A stretch of 64,000 nucleotides of DNA from an uncultured Candidatus Saccharibacteria bacterium (GCA_958399925.1 CATXOC010000001.1:62001-126000); one strand, 5' to 3'. Shown: positions 42,235-51,771, numbered from the stretch's first letter. Numbers and translations: made by a program. Notes: generated by a model from the sequence alone, not told the origin.

Positions 42235-45200
42235 TTCAAATAATCTCCTACATACACGAATTTCGTAGCTGAAGAATACTCAGAAGGCTTATGTGTAAAT
42301 GTCTGCGTATGCACCTTTCCAGCCATGCTCGCACCTGCCTCGAGCGTTTGTATTGTTCCGTCTTCGTTAATCGCAGTCACTAGTCCAGTATGCCCGTAGT
42401 CTGCACCGGCAGCGTTCATATCTGGTGGATTCGAACTGAATATCGCCGGTACTTTAGTTGGTCTATTTGTTATCTGCAGATTCTTATCTGGGTTTGCTGC
42501 CACTAGTTGATCAACGACTTGGTTTCCATTGCCATGGCCGTAGTTTAACGAAGTGTGTTCTGATATAAACCAAGCTGATATCGTAGTACAACCGTTAGAG
42601 CTAGTACAATAGCCCACAGAGCATCCGTTCGGGTGCTCACTCAAGAATTTATCTTGATAAATCGTAGGATCTTGACTGCCTGCAGTCGATATATCAGAAG
42701 AACTATCACTACCACTATCGCCATTGCTATTCGGCTCGTTGTCCATAGCTTCTTGCGAACGAAGATCTTGATAATAATCATAGAGCTTGCTTACATCAAT
42801 TGTATTATCGCCCGACCCAATAGGCCAGGTAGCACCGTTAATACAGTTCTCGCCCCGGCTACCAGCTATTGTTTTATCAGAGCTACGATATGTTCCTGGT
42901 GCATAGTCAGACTCTATACACTCTTTTTCAAATGTTAGGAAGTTGCCTTTTAGATTACCCTCCTCATCGATTAAATCCTTCGAGTATAATTCTGGAATTA
43001 GTTCTTCTAGGTTATATGTTTTAGTTTGCCCGTATACCAACGTACCGTTATTATCACAAGCCAAGCCTAGACTGCTATAATCTGGGTCAGCACATTGATA
43101 GAACGTTGCATCTTCTGCTTTTGCAGTCAATGGATTCTTAATACTGGCGTAGCCACGATTAACAACGTTTGCTACCTTCTTGATAAACATAGACGGACTG
43201 TTTAAGGCGCCGCTCATATTAATCGCCAGCTCGCTAGTAACCGAACCGAGTGCCGTGTATGGATTATAAATGTCATACCATTTAGCACCGACACGCTCTT
43301 GCTCGGCATAGGCCAAGGCACGTTCCTCGATCTTAACCTTATATGCCTTAGCATCGTTGGTACTTAACGGTGCACCACCTCGATTTTTATACGACTTAGA
43401 AAACATTTCATCGTAACCTGTAGCTAAAGCATCACCTGCCCTCTCACCCACCAGACCATCTGTAATACCTCCTACCATAGCATTAGTAATCATCGTCGGT
43501 ATTATTTCAGAAATTCTGTCAAAGGCCATGTCGGCACCAAGCCCCGCTGCCATACCTAGCAGCGTCTTGCTGTTTTTAATACCATTCCAAGCAGCTTTAA
43601 CCAATTGCCTTCCAAGCTTTCCTACCAAATCAGTTTTAAGTTTGCCTGTCGCTAATTCTCCTACTACCTTCATTAGATCAGTAGTCCAACCAGCACCAGG
43701 TACAAAAGACCATGCTGTCGACGCGATGCCCGTAACTAGTAAGCCAGTCTGCACAGTTGAAGACATCCATTTATCGCAGAACACGCCTGGATCGCCGTTA
43801 AGACCAGGAACAAATGACACGGCACCCTTCATAACAGTGATAAATAGACCAATTGGATCGTCTTGCGTTAACGACGCCTTAAAATCCATCGAGGATTCAG
43901 TCGGATCACCCTTTTCTTGATACAAAGCATACTTCATATTAGCAGCATCCATACCAGAGCCCTGTGCAATCGCATTAGTATTATCGTATTTAGTCACTGT
44001 GGTTAATTTATTGCCAAGGTATTGCACTTGTTCAGCAGTAGCCTTGCCTGCCATAATCGCCGAAGCTGTCGTCAAAAATTGAAATGCAAAAGCTATCATC
44101 TTGCGTGATTTATACATCTTTATAGCCGTACTGACACCACGTGCACCGTTGTATAGCGAACAGTAATAAGTTGATACGTCGCCGCCGGCAGAAAACCAGC
44201 TGGATAATTTATTAGCAAGTCCTTTATCGGAAATGTGATTTTTAGTTGCCTCCAAATCGTCGCTAGGATCAACCTTTTTCTTTGCATTGAACGCACTATC
44301 ACCATCGACAACAACTTTCTCAGCATTGGCTTTATCTGTAATCACTTTACCATCTTTGTCTTTAATAGGTTCATCGCTACCTTCTATGCAGTAATTGCCA
44401 CTCGAGCCCGAACATTCAACAACCTTATTATTACTGGCATCTTGTGTTTTGTTATTATCATCATCAACCGTTTTCTTCAGCTGCTCGTCCATCTCTTTAG
44501 GTGTATCGGCATCAACACTAGAATGCTTCTTGAGTCTAAACTTTTTCATGAATTTCATGAATTTACCGTCTGAGAAACTACCAAAACGCGGGTTATAAAC
44601 ACCTGTCATCCCCTTGCGAAGCGACGCACTATCGTCCATAGCACCGATTATCGTATCGGCGTCAAGTACCTTCTTGCCGTTGATATCCTTTAGTGATAGC
44701 TCTTTACCACCAGCAGTCTTAACCTTTTCTGGTAACTCAATATCATCAGGTGGTTCTAGATAAGCGACCTGCTGTTTGCCACTAATTTTATCCGCGGCAA
44801 TTTGTTGGCCATTAGAATCATACATTTTCCAGCCGTTTTGCTTGAATTTCTTCTGCTGGCGTTCGCTCATAGGTTTAAAGCGGTCACAGGCCTTAAATAC
44901 AGAGCTCTTGCAGCCCTGCATTGATTTTAATGCACCCTTGAGGACTTTACGGCTGTGCCAATCTGACGCCCAATCACCTACATTTAGTATGCTGTTGTCA
45001 ATACGTTGAACGATACTCTGTAGCAGTAGTGAAGCACTAGTCGCACCGCCGGCACCTAGACCAATAATAGCTGCAGCACAAGCGCCCAATATCCACATAC
45101 CGACTTTACGACTGATAGCCCCTTTGATGCCGCCACTAGCCTTGCCTTTTGCGTTGCCACCACGATAATTTACAGCATTTTCCTGACGGCTAGTCTGGCG

Positions 45201-45548
45201 CTGAGCACGGCTAGCGCCATCGTTATCTCGTCCATCTTGCGCATCGTTAGATTGCGCATGGTTAGCGCTACCCTGCTGTTCAGCATTCTGAAGGTCGCTA
45301 TTGGCACCAGCTGATTGATCGGTTGGACTGCTGTAATCCTTGTCGTTATCTGAATAATCCTGAATTTGACTAAAGTCATCGTCTGCATCATCAGCATAAT
45401 CTTCAGCGTTATCTTCAGTGTATTGCGGTCTCTGACTGATGTATTTTTTATTAGGTAGACCCACTGAATCAACGCCCTGACTATTGCGGACGTATTGTTG
45501 TATAATTTGATCTGCTACTTCCGACTGGCGATTCTTTAACTTTGGCAT
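42231..45548 (-). CDS. 1105-residue membrane protein with C-terminal CHAP-like domain (T4SS-associated)
   Basis: A disordered acidic and Asn/Gln-rich N-terminus (~145 residues) is followed by a strong helix (VGMWILGACAAAIIGLGAGG) and a long mixed domain. More hydrophobic segments lie around residues 470-690 (including AFAFQFLTTASAIMAG and a glycine-rich pair), then an extracytoplasmic region with several Cys. The last ~120 residues are CHAP/NlpC-P60-like: NGCTTISAWFISEHTS supplies a Cys and DYGHTGLVTAINEDG the His. It looks like a fusion of a VirB6-type membrane part and a VirB1-like wall hydrolase. First gene of its operon, with TATAAT ~24 bases upstream. Confidence 0.75.
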   Translation of the reverse strand: MPKLKNRQSEVADQIIQQYVRNSQGVDSVGLPNKKYISQRPQYTEDNAEDYADDADDDFSQIQDYSDNDKDYSSPTDQSAGANSDLQNAEQQGSANHAQSNDAQDGRDNDGASRAQRQTSRQENAVNYRGGNAKGKASGGIKGAISRKVGMWILGACAAAIIGLGAGGATSASLLLQSIVQRIDNSILNVGDWASDWHSRKVLKGALKSMQGCKSSVFKACDRFKPMSERQQKKFKQNGWKMYDSNGQQIAADKISGKQQVAYLEPPDDIELPEKVKTAGGKELSLKDINGKKVLDADTIIGAMDDSASLRKGMTGVYNPRFGSFSDGKFMKFMKKFRLKKHSSVDADTPKEMDEQLKKTVDDDNNKTQDASNNKVVECSGSSGNYCIEGSDEPIKDKDGKVITDKANAEKVVVDGDSAFNAKKKVDPSDDLEATKNHISDKGLANKLSSWFSAGGDVSTYYCSLYNGARGVSTAIKMYKSRKMIAFAFQFLTTASAIMAGKATAEQVQYLGNKLTTVTKYDNTNAIAQGSGMDAANMKYALYQEKGDPTESSMDFKASLTQDDPIGLFITVMKGAVSFVPGLNGDPGVFCDKWMSSTVQTGLLVTGIASTAWSFVPGAGWTTDLMKVVGELATGKLKTDLVGKLGRQLVKAAWNGIKNSKTLLGMAAGLGADMAFDRISEIIPTMITNAMVGGITDGLVGERAGDALATGYDEMFSKSYKNRGGAPLSTNDAKAYKVKIEERALAYAEQERVGAKWYDIYNPYTALGSVTSELAINMSGALNSPSMFIKKVANVVNRGYASIKNPLTAKAEDATFYQCADPDYSSLGLACDNNGTLVYGQTKTYNLEELIPELYSKDLIDEEGNLKGNFLTFEKECIESDYAPGTYRSSDKTIAGSRGENCINGATWPIGSGDNTIDVSKLYDYYQDLRSQEAMDNEPNSNGDSGSDSSSDISTAGSQDPTIYQDKFLSEHPNGCSVGYCTSSNGCTTISAWFISEHTSLNYGHGNGNQVVDQLVAANPDKNLQITNRPTKVPAIFSSNPPDMNAAGADYGHTGLVTAINEDGTIQTLEAGASMAGKVHTQTFTHKPSEYSSATKFVYVGDYLK

Positions 45549-45600
45549 CCACCTACCCTTGATTCTATATTTATTATATTAGCATAAATCAGCCAAATTA

Positions 45601-45630
45601 ATAAAGCGAGACTAGCTCGCTTTATCCCGC
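45601..45630 (-). terminator. Terminator after the lipoprotein gene
   Basis: 10-bp stem ATAAAGCGAG (45601-45610) / CTCGCTTTAT (45616-45625) between the lipoprotein stop and the start of the 1105-residue gene, T-rich beyond on the minus strand. Confidence 0.85.
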
Positions 45631-45647
45631 TCTATTAATTACTATAA

Positions 45648-46643
45648 TTAGTTTTCAAACTCTATCTTTATGTCGTCACTGTTCAACAAGCTCTCGACAT
45701 AGTCAGTACTTGGGTTATCGTCAGAATATATTATATTTATAATAGCAACTTTATTATCATCAATACTGCTCCAATCTTTTTCGCTACCCATGTACAGGTT
45801 TCCATCTGGATTCTTCTTGATAATCTTTAAGGCACTATGTATATATTCACCCACATATTCGTTGGGATCATAATTCTCGTATGTGGCTACAATCTGTTTC
45901 AGATCATTATTAGCATATGTTTCGTAATGACCTTCGATGAAGCCTCTGGCAGTTGCGGCGTACGCATACAAAGTACTAGGGTCGTCTACATTATTATAGA
46001 CTATGTTTCCAGTCCCAATTATTGTGTCACAGACACTAGCATCGTTACTATTGTTCTTTTGGTTGAACGCGCAATTGTACTCTCCAGCGCCATTATTTAC
46101 ATCCTCCAAAGTTACGTATATCGCCGAAATATCATCGCCATATAAAGTCTTCTTAGGGTTTTTAACGCCGATAGCAACCCAAGGACTTCGATCTCTCGAT
46201 ACATCATACGGTCCAGTACCAGCTGCCTTTGCACCCCTTTCCATTACCTTAGCAAAATAAGTTACATCAAATTTTTCCGCTAATTTACCAGAGAATGTAA
46301 CTTTTGCTTCACCGCCAACTTGGCCATTTAGTAGATACGTCATGCGATGCGGATTGTAATAGTTCTGGTTTTCATCGCCCTCATTCGCCTTGTTGCTCAC
46401 TTTGTTATTGTTTGACTTGTTATCGATAGTTTGCGATGATGAACTACTAGGCTTAGTTTCGTTCGATGATCCACATGCCGACAAGGCAGGAAGACCAGCC
46501 GCCAACGAAAAAGCAGCCACGATAGCCGTGGCTGCTCTACCAAACTTATTTCTCTTCTCTTCCTTAGCGCTTGAAGACTCCAAACTCTCCCAGGCACTAC
46601 TATTATGATTTTTGTCACCGATATTGCTGATACGCTCAGACAT
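45648..46643 (-). CDS. Lipoprotein with unusually long N-terminal cytoplasmic segment
   Basis: 331 residues from the ATG at 46643, chosen because GAAAGGA lies just upstream; the in-frame codon at 46745 would overlap the preceding gene. The signal has a 35-residue charged n-region, a hydrophobic core (AATAIVAAFSLAAGLPALSA) and a lipobox LSAC with Cys57. After a Ser/Asn linker comes a domain with GGEAKVTFSGKLAEKFDVTY and two Cys, of unknown family. It lies between the VirB6-like gene and the CHAP gene, so probably an outer-face component of that apparatus. Confidence 0.78.
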   Translation of the reverse strand: MSERISNIGDKNHNSSAWESLESSSAKEEKRNKFGRAATAIVAAFSLAAGLPALSACGSSNETKPSSSSSQTIDNKSNNNKVSNKANEGDENQNYYNPHRMTYLLNGQVGGEAKVTFSGKLAEKFDVTYFAKVMERGAKAAGTGPYDVSRDRSPWVAIGVKNPKKTLYGDDISAIYVTLEDVNNGAGEYNCAFNQKNNSNDASVCDTIIGTGNIVYNNVDDPSTLYAYAATARGFIEGHYETYANNDLKQIVATYENYDPNEYVGEYIHSALKIIKKNPDGNLYMGSEKDWSSIDDNKVAIINIIYSDDNPSTDYVESLLNSDDIKIEFEN

Positions 46644-46741
46644 ATAGTTCCTTTCAGTTAATGGTGTACTCTTTACCAAGTTTATATACTTGATATTTAA
46701 AATTATATAACTAGGATAGTCGACGTCAAGCGTTAACGATT

Positions 46742-49339
46742 TCATTTAATATTGTCAATCACTACCTGCACGTCATCAGCTACGCGAGTTGTTGCACCAG
46801 CCGCCAGTCGTCCTTTATAGCTTTCTGCCACCGTACGTAAGTCATCATCAAACGCCCGTTTAGCATCATCGGCTGTATGTCCAGAGTTTGCATACGCACG
46901 CGCCAATGATTGCTGCCATCCGCGCACATCTTCACCCGTAGTCCCATGTAAATCGTCCTCGGTGCGACTAGAAAGGAATTGATTGCGCGCGTCTGCTACT
47001 TGGCTGTAGTCCAGTGTCTTGTTATCTTTAGTGCCTTTAGTCATACTGCCTGCCATCATACGATTTATATCCGCAGCACTCATTGAAGCTTTCTTGCTAT
47101 CAATCGCAGCCGAAGCCACCTCAGACGACAAGCGATCCATGCCTGTGCTCTTAACTTGGCTTGGCTTCATACTAGCTGTCTCACTAGCTACACCCTCCAT
47201 CATCTGATCATACTCAGCGCCGGTCATATTATCTTTCTGATCGCGCAATGCCGCTGCGCGCTGATATGTATCGAATTTTTGACCATTCAATGTGCCAGTT
47301 ATAGCAATCTCACGCCGTTCAGCTGCGGTATAATTCGCTTTCAAGCCTTCACCCGCTAGCTTTACACCTTCGTCAAAGCGTCCCTTCTCCATATTGGCGT
47401 ATCTAGCAGCCGCATCGCGCGTGTTAGCTCCCGCAAAACGCCCTAATACACGATTATGCACAACAGCACCAGCCACTGCACTCTGGCCTTGTACTACCCG
47501 ACGATGTGCCCATGACTTTTCATAGCCTTGTCTACGGCGCCGACTAGCATTACCGAGCTGCGACGATATGCGACCCGCCGCAAAGCCACCCAATGCCGCG
47601 CCCATTACACCGACGCCATTCAAACATGCCAGTATGGCGAACGGTGCAGCAATCAATGGTATTACCCTACAAGCTTGTGATGCGAGTGCTAGCGTCCAAT
47701 CACCATTACCAGCAGCCGTGGCTAATACTTTTGACGCCAAATCCGATGCACCATAAATCAACGAAATGATCGGGTAAGTAATTAGCATGGCTAGCATCCA
47801 TTGTTTCCATTTGTCAAACAGCTTCCTAGTGTTCGGCAGTATAGCCATGGCAATTGCCGCTGGAGCTAAAATGCATAACAAAATTACGCCCGCTTGACGA
47901 ACAATCAAAATTAGATAGGTCATAGCTAGCACTAATATAACCGCTAAAAATAATATCCCTAGCGTTGCTAACTGGCCAAACATAGCTGCTCCGCCAATTG
48001 CACTTAATGTAACCATTGTAGCTCCAGCCACGATATTCACCGTTGTTATACGGTAACCGCCATTTACGTTGGCCGCAGCATTAGTCCAGCTCGGAGCGCT
48101 CTTATTTAGAGCATCAATGCCGACACCACCAAAGAAATCCTTCAAGTTAGCACCCAAGATGTTGCTAATATCTACCGCTACCGCACACAGCCACCACGAT
48201 AAGTTGACTATTATAGCAAACACAATCAGTCGCGGCAGCAACTTCTTTACACTATAGTTAGACATAGAGCCAAAAGCATTGCCAGTGGCCTCAGAATAGA
48301 TAATCACAGTAAAGGCAATGGCCAATAAGATATTAGCAATCGGCAGAAACACGCTAAACACGCGATATGCAGCACTATCCGTATTAAACATGCTAGAATT
48401 TACCTCTAACAAGCCATCGATTATATTATAAAAGCCATCCGACACTGAACCTAAGAATATAGTCGTCGGACAGATTAGCCAATCTAGCCAAGTGCCTATT
48501 TTACAAGTTTTGTAATCATTCCTGTCTTTATCAGTTATATCATTAGAGCTAGCATTAAGGTTAGGCTTACACTTTCCATTAACCCACAAACCTCCGACAA
48601 TCTCACAATCAGTTTGGTTAGCAGCTTCGCTGATAATCGCGCTACTGCCATCAGTATTTTTTAGCTCTTTTTTATTGTCACTTACGGCTTCCCCGTAAGC
48701 CTTCTTGATCGTATTAACATCTATAGTATAGCCTGCTGAATTAAATTTATTGAGTTCATCTGCAATACACTGGTATTTGCTGTCGCCATTTTTCTTGGAA
48801 CATTCACTCTGCGCAGTCTCGATACGCGAAGGAAGCATAAATGCATCATGTTTGCATGATGTAGCTTTATCGCCAGTTTGCTGCTCGCAAATCGCATTTT
48901 TTATTTTTTTGTTTATATCATCATTATTGAATTTTTCAAGCACAGATTTAGCGTTGGTACATTCAATATACATGTCATCCCACTCCTGATTTCCAGGTGC
49001 ATTTTTCTTAAATGGTGTACATGGTATGGTATTTACATCTAGACTCCTCTTATAAGAATCAACATTTAACGAATTAAATGCAGGTGAAAAAGAGTCAAAA
49101 CATAGCTTATACGTTGAGGACATTGTCCTAGATGCGTCCTGGTACGCAGAACCTTGAAAGCCACCCCATTTTTTACCATCATAGGTTTTGACACAGCGCT
49201 GCGCCTCTGCTTTGGTTAGCTGCTCGGCTTTCTTAGCGTTAGCTGCACCAGTCATCATTGATAAGCTAATGACACCACAAAAAAATGCTGCCACCATAAA
49301 GAATAGTAGACTACACCCTCGCTGCCACCGCCATTTCAT
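46742..49339 (-). CDS. VirB6/TrbL-like T4SS inner-membrane channel protein
   Basis: 865 residues. An N-terminal signal (cleavage near GAANA) is followed by a ~250-residue Cys-containing extracytoplasmic domain (CKPNLNAS region). A cluster of about eight helices between residues ~300 and 600 includes FSVFLPIANILLAIAFTVII, VFAIIVNLSWWLCAVAV, LGILFLAVILVLAMTYLI and GVILLCILAPAAIAMAILPN, the arrangement of TrbL/VirB6 polytopic proteins. The C-terminal ~260 residues are cytoplasmic, helical and charged. VirB6 proteins form the inner-membrane part of the translocation channel. Promoter TATAAT (49345-49350) is five bases from the ATG and divergent from the pilin array. Confidence 0.82.
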   Translation of the reverse strand: MKWRWQRGCSLLFFMVAAFFCGVISLSMMTGAANAKKAEQLTKAEAQRCVKTYDGKKWGGFQGSAYQDASRTMSSTYKLCFDSFSPAFNSLNVDSYKRSLDVNTIPCTPFKKNAPGNQEWDDMYIECTNAKSVLEKFNNDDINKKIKNAICEQQTGDKATSCKHDAFMLPSRIETAQSECSKKNGDSKYQCIADELNKFNSAGYTIDVNTIKKAYGEAVSDNKKELKNTDGSSAIISEAANQTDCEIVGGLWVNGKCKPNLNASSNDITDKDRNDYKTCKIGTWLDWLICPTTIFLGSVSDGFYNIIDGLLEVNSSMFNTDSAAYRVFSVFLPIANILLAIAFTVIIYSEATGNAFGSMSNYSVKKLLPRLIVFAIIVNLSWWLCAVAVDISNILGANLKDFFGGVGIDALNKSAPSWTNAAANVNGGYRITTVNIVAGATMVTLSAIGGAAMFGQLATLGILFLAVILVLAMTYLILIVRQAGVILLCILAPAAIAMAILPNTRKLFDKWKQWMLAMLITYPIISLIYGASDLASKVLATAAGNGDWTLALASQACRVIPLIAAPFAILACLNGVGVMGAALGGFAAGRISSQLGNASRRRRQGYEKSWAHRRVVQGQSAVAGAVVHNRVLGRFAGANTRDAAARYANMEKGRFDEGVKLAGEGLKANYTAAERREIAITGTLNGQKFDTYQRAAALRDQKDNMTGAEYDQMMEGVASETASMKPSQVKSTGMDRLSSEVASAAIDSKKASMSAADINRMMAGSMTKGTKDNKTLDYSQVADARNQFLSSRTEDDLHGTTGEDVRGWQQSLARAYANSGHTADDAKRAFDDDLRTVAESYKGRLAAGATTRVADDVQVVIDNIK

Positions 49340-49344
49340 ATGTC

Positions 49345-49407
49345 ATTATACTAAAGTATAACCACTAAAAACTCAACGTTGCGTTTATGGATAAATTAGT
49401 TTATGAT
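49345..49407. promoter_or_regulatory. Divergent promoters of the VirB6-like gene and the pilin array
   Basis: Minus strand: TATAAT 49345-49350. Plus strand: -35 TTGCGT (49379-49384), 17-base spacer, -10 TATGAT (49402-49407), six bases to the ATG at 49414. A palindrome TTATACTAAAGTATAA lies at 49346-49361. Confidence 0.65.
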
Positions 49408-49413
49408 GTAAAT

Positions 49414-49791
49414 ATGATTAGTGGTAAGATAAAAAATGCAATCGTGGCTGCGGTAGCAGCTATAGCGCCTTTTGCATTATCCTTACCCGCCTACGCTGCA
49501 GATTGCAATACTCAGCATGGCACGACTTTTAACTGGGGTTGCAGTGGCGACGGCAAAGGAACTATTGTCAGCGTATTTGTCACGATTTTCAACTGGGTGT
49601 CAGCTGCCGTGGTAATCGCCATTATTGGTGGCGTGGTATATGGCGCAATCCTTTACAGCTCTAGCGGCGGCAACAAAGGTCGCGCCGAACAGGGAATCAG
49701 TGTAATTCGCAATGCCGTAATCGCATTAATATTGTATGTTGGCATGTTTGCTATCATCAACTTCTTGGTACCAGGAGGACTATTCAGCTAA
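49414..49791 (+). CDS. T4SS pilin-like protein 1
   Basis: 125 residues from the ATG at 49414, chosen because it follows the -10 by six bases and starts the signal peptide (MISGKIKNAIVAAVAAIAPF, cleavage after AYA). The mature part has two Cys and two hydrophobic helices (IFNWVSAAVVIAIIGGVVYG and AVIALILYVGMFAIINFLV) flanking a SSSGGNKGRAEQG loop, the VirB2/PF18895-type hairpin plan. First of eight consecutive pilin-like genes. Its stop overlaps the next start (TAATG). Confidence 0.82.
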   Translation: MISGKIKNAIVAAVAAIAPFALSLPAYAADCNTQHGTTFNWGCSGDGKGTIVSVFVTIFNWVSAAVVIAIIGGVVYGAILYSSSGGNKGRAEQGISVIRNAVIALILYVGMFAIINFLVPGGLFS

Positions 49792-50234
49792 TGATTACAA
49801 TTAAACGTATGTTCGCTAAATTAGCTGTGTTGTCTACTATGACATTAGCAGTACTGGGATTTACATCATTGTCTACTAGCACACCAGTTATGGCAGCTAG
49901 CTGTACTGCCACATCAAATTTCTTAGGATTTCCTAATTGGTATCGCGGCTTACAGTGCGAAGGCGGAACCGTAGTAATGACCAGAGGTCAAGCCGACCTT
50001 GGTTCTGTGGTTACAACCATTATTCTAAATGTTGTAGATATTGCCGTTCGCGTATCATCATTAGTTGCTCTGGGCTTCGTTATCTGGGGTGGTATTAGCT
50101 ATATGATATCGCAAGGCGAACCAGGCAAACTAGCCAGTGCCAAAGACACAATTTTCAAAGCGATTGTCGGTATGGTTATTGCTACCATGGCATCAGTATT
50201 TATCGGCTTCTTAGTGAAGAGGTTGGGAGCATAG
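49791..50234 (+). CDS. T4SS pilin-like protein 2
   Basis: 147 residues. Signal peptide (about 1-35, ending PVMAA), two Cys, then helices IAVRVSSLVALGFVIWGGIS and IFKAIVGMVIATMASVFIGF around a SQGEPGKLASAKD loop. The basic end is VKRLGA. Divergent in sequence from pilins 5-7 but with the same hairpin and K..SAK loop. Overlaps pilin 1 by one base. Confidence 0.82.
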   Translation: MITIKRMFAKLAVLSTMTLAVLGFTSLSTSTPVMAASCTATSNFLGFPNWYRGLQCEGGTVVMTRGQADLGSVVTTIILNVVDIAVRVSSLVALGFVIWGGISYMISQGEPGKLASAKDTIFKAIVGMVIATMASVFIGFLVKRLGA

Positions 50235-50549
50235 ATGACAGTAATCACCGAATCCTCTCGAGCCATCGCAGCTACCATCAACGTAGCGGGCGTCAATAAG
50301 AACGTCAACATACCGAACGCTAACGCCGACAATCTTTTACAAAACATAATAAGTGCGGTATTTTTCTTAATTGGATTCATTAGCGTCGTAATGATTCTTA
50401 TTGGCTCGATTAAGTTTTTAACTTCCAACGGTGACTCTAGCAAGAATAAGCAAGCACGTATGACATTAACTTACGCAATTGTTGGTCTAGTCGTGTCGAT
50501 TTCAGCATATAGTATAATCACCTGGGTATTGGATAACATACAAAAATGA
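50235..50549 (+). CDS. T4SS pilin-like protein 3 (no classical signal peptide)
   Basis: 104 residues, the shortest of the set. The N-terminal ~35 residues are hydrophilic with no hydrophobic core, so membrane insertion must use the first helix (SAVFFLIGFISVVMILIGSI). The loop TSNGDSSKNKQARMT and the helix TYAIVGLVVSISAYSIITWV match the family. It starts directly after the stop of pilin 2, with GGGAG upstream. Confidence 0.8.
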   Translation: MTVITESSRAIAATINVAGVNKNVNIPNANADNLLQNIISAVFFLIGFISVVMILIGSIKFLTSNGDSSKNKQARMTLTYAIVGLVVSISAYSIITWVLDNIQK

Positions 50550-50920
50550 AGAAGAGTTTAACATTTTTAGTAGCACTTTTAACTATTACAGCCTCTGTAT
50601 TAGGATTTTCTCCAGTCGTACGGGCACTTGACCCCTGTGCTCAGGCTGGCGATAAATCGTCTTCTGTCTGTTCTGACTTCAATAGCGGCAACGACACTAC
50701 AATGGGCAAGTTTTGGAGTAATGTCATTGGCACCATGCTGATGGTAATTGGTATTCTGGCAGTAATTGTAATAATATACGGCGGCCTAACCTATATCACG
50801 TCAGCTGGCAAATCTGACCAAGTAACTAGGGCTAAAAATATAATCATTTATGCTGTCGTAGCACTAGTAGTAGCAGTCTCAGCTTACGCTATTGTGACAT
50901 TTGTACTAGGCAAGCTATAG
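50546..50920 (+). CDS. T4SS pilin-like protein 4
   Basis: 124 residues. Signal peptide (MKKSLTFLVALLTITASVLG, cleavage after VRA), two Cys (DPCAQ, SSVCSD), hairpin helices MLMVIGILAVIVIIYGGLTY and IIIYAVVALVVAVSAYAIVT around TSAGKSDQVTRAKN. Overlaps pilin 3 by four bases (ATGA). Last of the first, tightly coupled subgroup (pilins 1-4). Confidence 0.84.
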   Translation: MKKSLTFLVALLTITASVLGFSPVVRALDPCAQAGDKSSSVCSDFNSGNDTTMGKFWSNVIGTMLMVIGILAVIVIIYGGLTYITSAGKSDQVTRAKNIIIYAVVALVVAVSAYAIVTFVLGKL

Positions 50921-50989
50921 CCCCACCCAACATATTCACAAACTAAACAAATTTTAATTGCTATAAGTTGGAGTAACTTAACTGTTTTA

Positions 50990-51018
50990 ATGACAGACCG
51001 GTTAAAATATTATACAAT
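50990..51018 (+). promoter_or_regulatory. Promoter of pilin 5
   Basis: -35 ATGACA (50990-50995), 17-base spacer, -10 TACAAT (51013-51018), six bases to the ATG at 51025. Starts a second pilin transcription unit. Confidence 0.65.
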
Positions 51019-51024
51019 AGCATT

Positions 51025-51387
51025 ATGAAAAAGATTCTTTCAAGTTTTACCGCATTGCTAGCAATAGCTACGGCAATGTTACCAGTGCCAATAGTAAATG
51101 CAGGCGCGAAGGATAGTATTACCAAGGGTATAAATACTACCAACAACGCAGCAAATTCTGGGAAAGACTTTAACGGGGTTATCGATACTGTTATTAATAC
51201 CATGCTATTTATCGTAGGTATTCTATCAGTTGCTATGATTATATACTCTGGCATACGTTACGTTACTGCTCATGGTGATAAATCACAGATCGAGAGTGCT
51301 AAGAATACCCTAATCTATTCAATTGTTGGCCTAGTTATAGCAATCGTTGCCTACGCTGTAGTTAACTGGGTACTAGGGTTATTCTAA
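51025..51387 (+). CDS. T4SS pilin-like protein 5
   Basis: 120 residues. Signal peptide (about 1-27, ending IVNAG), then the family core: MLFIVGILSVAMIIYSGIRY, loop VTAHGDKSQIESAKN, helix LIYSIVGLVIAIVAYAVVNW. No Cys in the mature part. The core is identical to that of pilin 6 at protein level and nearly so in DNA. Leaderless-type promoter, so translation does not depend on an SD. Confidence 0.86.
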   Translation: MKKILSSFTALLAIATAMLPVPIVNAGAKDSITKGINTTNNAANSGKDFNGVIDTVINTMLFIVGILSVAMIIYSGIRYVTAHGDKSQIESAKNTLIYSIVGLVIAIVAYAVVNWVLGLF

Positions 51388-51771
51388 TAAACACCAGAAA
51401 GGACTATTCGTATGATACGTAATTTAATAAAGACCAGCCTGGCAGCCATTACGTTAGCCGCTACAAGCATAGCAACAGGTACACTAAACGCTTACGCTTC
51501 AGGCGGCACTACTGAAGCCAGCAGTGCATTAAATAAAGTAAGCAGTACAGCCAATTCCGGCAAAAGTGTTAATGAGCTAACCGACACCATCATTAGCACC
51601 ATGCTATTTATCGTAGGTATTCTATCAGTTGCCATGATTATATACTCTGGCATACGTTACGTTACTGCTCATGGTGATAAATCACAGATCGAGAGTGCTA
51701 AGAATACCCTAATCTATTCAATTGTTGGCCTAGTTATAGCAATCGTTGCCTACGCTGTAGTTAACTGGGTA
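51199..51771 (+). repeat. 174-bp near-identical repeat in pilins 5 and 6
   Basis: 51199-51372 and 51598-51771 (offset 399 bp) differ by eye at one base (T at 51234, C at 51633). The N-terminal and signal regions of the same two genes have diverged. Confidence 0.88.

Noticed and set aside
51199..51771. Repeat considered as a mobile-element or CRISPR signature
   Set aside because: The repeated unit is the coding core of two pilin genes; there are no spacers, terminal inverted repeats or transposase.
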